A DNA stretch of 8,777 nt. Origin: Rhodocyclaceae bacterium. Lineage in GTDB: Bacteria > Pseudomonadota > Gammaproteobacteria > Burkholderiales > Rhodocyclaceae. The position numbers and the translations under genes were made by a program. The notes beneath the pieces were generated by a model. The model was not told the origin of the DNA. It saw nothing but the letters and a program-made list of their open reading frames with translations, and searched no databases. This document shows positions 6,281 through 8,777 of this stretch, piece by piece (positions within the stretch are counted from its first letter, which is position 1; each line of letters opens with the position of its first letter). The DNA is taken from assembly GCA_017444505.1 (NCBI GenBank), contig JAFSWK010000231.1, positions 1 through 8,777 of the forward strand, given 5' to 3'.

Positions 6281-8777
6281 TTACATGTGGCGGGCGAGGT
6301 GTTCGCCGGTGTGGCTGCTTGCGGTGGCGGCGATGGTTTCAGGCGTGCCGGTGGCGACGATGGTGCCGCCGCCGTCGCCGCCTTCGGGGCCGAGGTCGAT
6401 GACCCAGTCGGCGCTGTGGATGACGTCCAGATTGTGTTCGATGACCACGATGGTGTTGCCTGCGTCGCGCAATCGTCCCAGCACGCCGAGCAGCAGTTCA
6501 ATATCCTGAAAATGCAGGCCGGTGGTGGGTTCGTCGAGTATGTAGAGGGTGTTGCCGGTGTCGCGGCGGGAGAGTTCGAGGGCGAGCTTGACGCGCTGCG
6601 CTTCGCCGCCGGAGAGCGTGGTGGCGCTTTGCCCCAGCCGGATGTAGCCCAGACCGACTTCGGCCAGCGTGTCGAGCTTGCGGGCGACGTTGGGAATGGC
6701 GTCGAAAAATGCGCGCGCTTCTTCCACGCTCATTTGCAAAACGTCGTGAATCGTTTTGCCGCGATAGCGGATTTCAAGCGTTTCGCGGTTGTAGCGCGCG
6801 CCGTGGCATACGTCGCAGGGTACGTACAAATCGGCCAGAAAGTGCATTTCCACTTTAATCAGCCCGTCGCCCTGACAGGCTTCGCAGCGCCCGCCCTTGA
6901 CGTTGAACGAAAAACGTCCGGCCTCGTAGCCGCGCGCGCGCGCTTCGGGCACGCCGGCGAAGAGTTCGCGGATGTGGGTGAACAGGCCGGTGTAGGTGGC
7001 GGGGTTGGAACGCGGCGTGCGCCCGATGGGGGATTGGTCGACGTTGATGACTTTGTCGAGCTGCTTCAAGCCGTCGACGGCGAGAAACGGCGCGGCTTCC
7101 ACGCTGCTGCGGTAAAAATGCCGGGCGGCGACGGCGTAGAGCGTGTCGTTAATCAGCGTGGATTTGCCAGAGCCGGAAACGCCGGTGACGCACGTAAACA
7201 AGCCGAGCGGCAGTTCCAGCGTGACGTTTTTCAGGTTGTTGCCGGTGCAGCCGGTGAGCCGCAGCATGGCGTCCGGCTTGGGGGCGCGGCGCTTTTTCGG
7301 CAGCGCGATGCGCCGCGCGCCGCCAATCCAGGGGCCGGTGACGGAACGGGTGTCTGCGAGCACGTCTGCCAGCGTGCCGCTGGCCATCACTTCGCCGCCT
7401 TGTTCGCCCGCGCCCGGCCCCATGTCGACGATATGGTCGGCGGCGCGGATGGCGTCTTCGTCGTGTTCGACGACAATCACGGTGTTGCCCAAATCGCGCA
7501 AGTGGCGCAGGGTGTTGAGCAGGCGCTCGTTGTCGCGCTGGTGCAGACCAATGGACGGCTCATCGAGCACGTAGAGCACGCCGCTCAAACCCGAACCAAT
7601 CTGGCTGGCGAGCCGGATGCGCTGCGCTTCGCCGCCGGAGAGGGTGTCGGCGGCGCGGTCGAGCGTGAGGTAATCAAGACCAACGTTGAGCAGAAAGGAA
7701 AGACGGCTGCGGATTTCGTGCAGGATGCGTTCGGCAATCAGGGCGCGCTGGCCGTCCAGACGCAAGTCGTCAAAAAACGCTTTGCAGCGCGCCAGCGGCA
7801 GGTGTTCGAGTTCGGCCAGATTGCGCCCGCCAATATAGACGTGACGGGCTTCCGTGCGCAGGCGCGCGCCGTGGCATTCCGGACAGGGTCGGCTGGCGCG
7901 GTATTTCGCCAGTTCTTCGCGCACGGCGATGGAGTCGGTATCGCGGTAGCGGCGTTCCAGATTGGGGATGATGCCTTCAAAGACGTGCTTTTTGCGCACA
8001 ATCTTGCCGCCGTCGGAAAGATAGCGAAAGCGGATTTCTTCTTCGCCCGAACCATAGAGCACGGCGTGGCGGTGGGCGTCGTCGAGGTCGGCAAACGGGG
8101 TTTCGATGTCGAAGCCGTAGTGTTCGGCCAGACTCAGCAGCATCTGAAAATAGAAGTGGTTGCGCCTGTCCCAGCCCTTGATGGCACCGGCGGCCAGCGA
8201 CAGCATGGGGTGCTGCACGACGCGCGCGGGGTCGAAAAAATCCACGCTGCCGATGCCGTCGCAGGTCGGGCAGGCTCCGGCGGGGTTGTTGAAGGAAAAC
8301 AGGCGCGGTTCCAGCAGGTTCAGCGAGTAGTCGCAGACCGGACAGGCAAAGCGCGAGGAAAACAGTTGTTCTTCGCCGCTGTCCATGTTGTGCACAATCA
8401 CGCGCCCGTCGCCATGCGCAATGGCCGTTTCCAGCGATTCGGCAATGCGCCCGCGCAATTCCGTGCGCAGGCGCAGACGGTCGACGACCAGTTCCAGCGT
8501 GTGACGACGGTTTTTTTCCAGCACCGGCAGCGCATCCAGCTCTACCACTTGCCCGTCGAGGCGCACGCGCGCAAAGCCTTGCGCCGCCAGCGAAGCGAAG
8601 AGTTCGTGATGCTCGCCGCGCCGGTCGGCAAACATCGGCGCGAGAATCATCACGCGGGTATCGGGCGGCCAGGCCAGCACGCTATCGGTCATCTGGCTGA
8701 CCGATTGCAGGGAAAGCAGTTGTTCGGGATGGCGCGGACAGTGCGGGTCGCCCGCGCGGGCGAAGAGCAGACGCAGA
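6281..8777 (-). CDS. uvrA: UvrABC excinuclease subunit A (partial, N-terminus off the right edge)
   Basis: UvrA is the dimeric ABC-class ATPase that scans DNA for lesions and loads UvrB. The visible 831 residues begin LRLLFARAGDPHCP, which aligns about 110 residues into E. coli UvrA (940), so only the N-terminal part with the first Walker A is missing; the ATG at 8692 is internal. Seen: the UvrB-binding region; a Cys pair CPVC with CPTC about 20 residues on (nucleotides about 8258-8345), the first zinc module; CPECHGARL; first ABC signature LSGGEAQRIRLA with LDEPSIGLH; second Walker A GVSGSGKST; the conserved IGRTPRSNPATYTG; the second zinc finger CEAC...CDVC (nucleotides about 6800-6895), which contacts DNA; second signature LSGGEAQRVKLA with LDEPTTGLH; and a C-terminus ending EHLARHM. 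No degradation is apparent. Its promoter, and any LexA site, lie outside the window. Confidence 0.97.
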   Translation of the reverse strand, partial: LRLLFARAGDPHCPRHPEQLLSLQSVSQMTDSVLAWPPDTRVMILAPMFADRRGEHHELFASLAAQGFARVRLDGQVVELDALPVLEKNRRHTLELVVDRLRLRTELRGRIAESLETAIAHGDGRVIVHNMDSGEEQLFSSRFACPVCDYSLNLLEPRLFSFNNPAGACPTCDGIGSVDFFDPARVVQHPMLSLAAGAIKGWDRRNHFYFQMLLSLAEHYGFDIETPFADLDDAHRHAVLYGSGEEEIRFRYLSDGGKIVRKKHVFEGIIPNLERRYRDTDSIAVREELAKYRASRPCPECHGARLRTEARHVYIGGRNLAELEHLPLARCKAFFDDLRLDGQRALIAERILHEIRSRLSFLLNVGLDYLTLDRAADTLSGGEAQRIRLASQIGSGLSGVLYVLDEPSIGLHQRDNERLLNTLRHLRDLGNTVIVVEHDEDAIRAADHIVDMGPGAGEQGGEVMASGTLADVLADTRSVTGPWIGGARRIALPKKRRAPKPDAMLRLTGCTGNNLKNVTLELPLGLFTCVTGVSGSGKSTLINDTLYAVAARHFYRSSVEAAPFLAVDGLKQLDKVINVDQSPIGRTPRSNPATYTGLFTHIRELFAGVPEARARGYEAGRFSFNVKGGRCEACQGDGLIKVEMHFLADLYVPCDVCHGARYNRETLEIRYRGKTIHDVLQMSVEEARAFFDAIPNVARKLDTLAEVGLGYIRLGQSATTLSGGEAQRVKLALELSRRDTGNTLYILDEPTTGLHFQDIELLLGVLGRLRDAGNTIVVIEHNLDVIHSADWVIDLGPEGGDGGGTIVATGTPETIAATASSHTGEHLARHM

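Noticed and set aside
1..8777. DNA uptake sequences that would fix the organism as Neisseria
   Set aside because: No exact GCCGTCTGAA or complement was seen. Partial CCTGAA matches are scattered and share no flanking bases.

Overview
The window reads as a fragment of a proteobacterial chromosome, probably betaproteobacterial. The reasons are the full-length UvrD with the GNMxDFEREF stretch after motif III that I associate with betaproteobacteria, a UvrA of ordinary Gram-negative type, and a two-TM chemoreceptor. The genus cannot be set from the sequence. I saw no Neisseria-type uptake sequence (GCCGTCTGAA).

Left part (1-1180, minus strand). An iron-responsive operon starts near 1139. A near-consensus Fur box (16 of 19 positions) overlaps an extended -10 promoter. 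It drives a small EamA/DMT-family membrane protein, followed 4 bp later by a FecCD-family ferric-siderophore ABC permease that runs off the left edge. This section is clearly AT-richer (first 300 bases about 42% GC by hand count) than the uvrD region (about 60-68% in sampled lines), so it may have arrived by transfer.

Middle-left (1181-2059). An uncharacterised 118-residue helical protein is encoded on the minus strand, closed by two tandem hairpin/T-run terminators. A divergent intergenic region separates it from uvrD.

Middle (2060-4356). uvrD (DNA helicase II) is complete on the plus strand. It is unusual in carrying Ile where motif III normally has an aromatic residue, and in having a Thr/Glu/Ala-rich linker before the C-terminal domain. 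It converges on a chemoreceptor gene. A perfect 15-bp hairpin lies between the two stop codons.

Right part (4357-8777, minus strand). A methyl-accepting chemotaxis protein is followed, after about 290 bp, by uvrA, whose first ~110 codons lie beyond the right edge. uvrA and uvrD, both nucleotide-excision-repair genes, are thus about 2 kb apart but oppositely oriented and not an operon. UvrA recognises damage with UvrB; UvrD later removes the excised oligonucleotide and UvrC. I found no mobile element, CRISPR array, tRNA or rRNA. No clearly new multi-gene system is visible; the EamA-siderophore permease pairing under Fur control is the most interesting lead.
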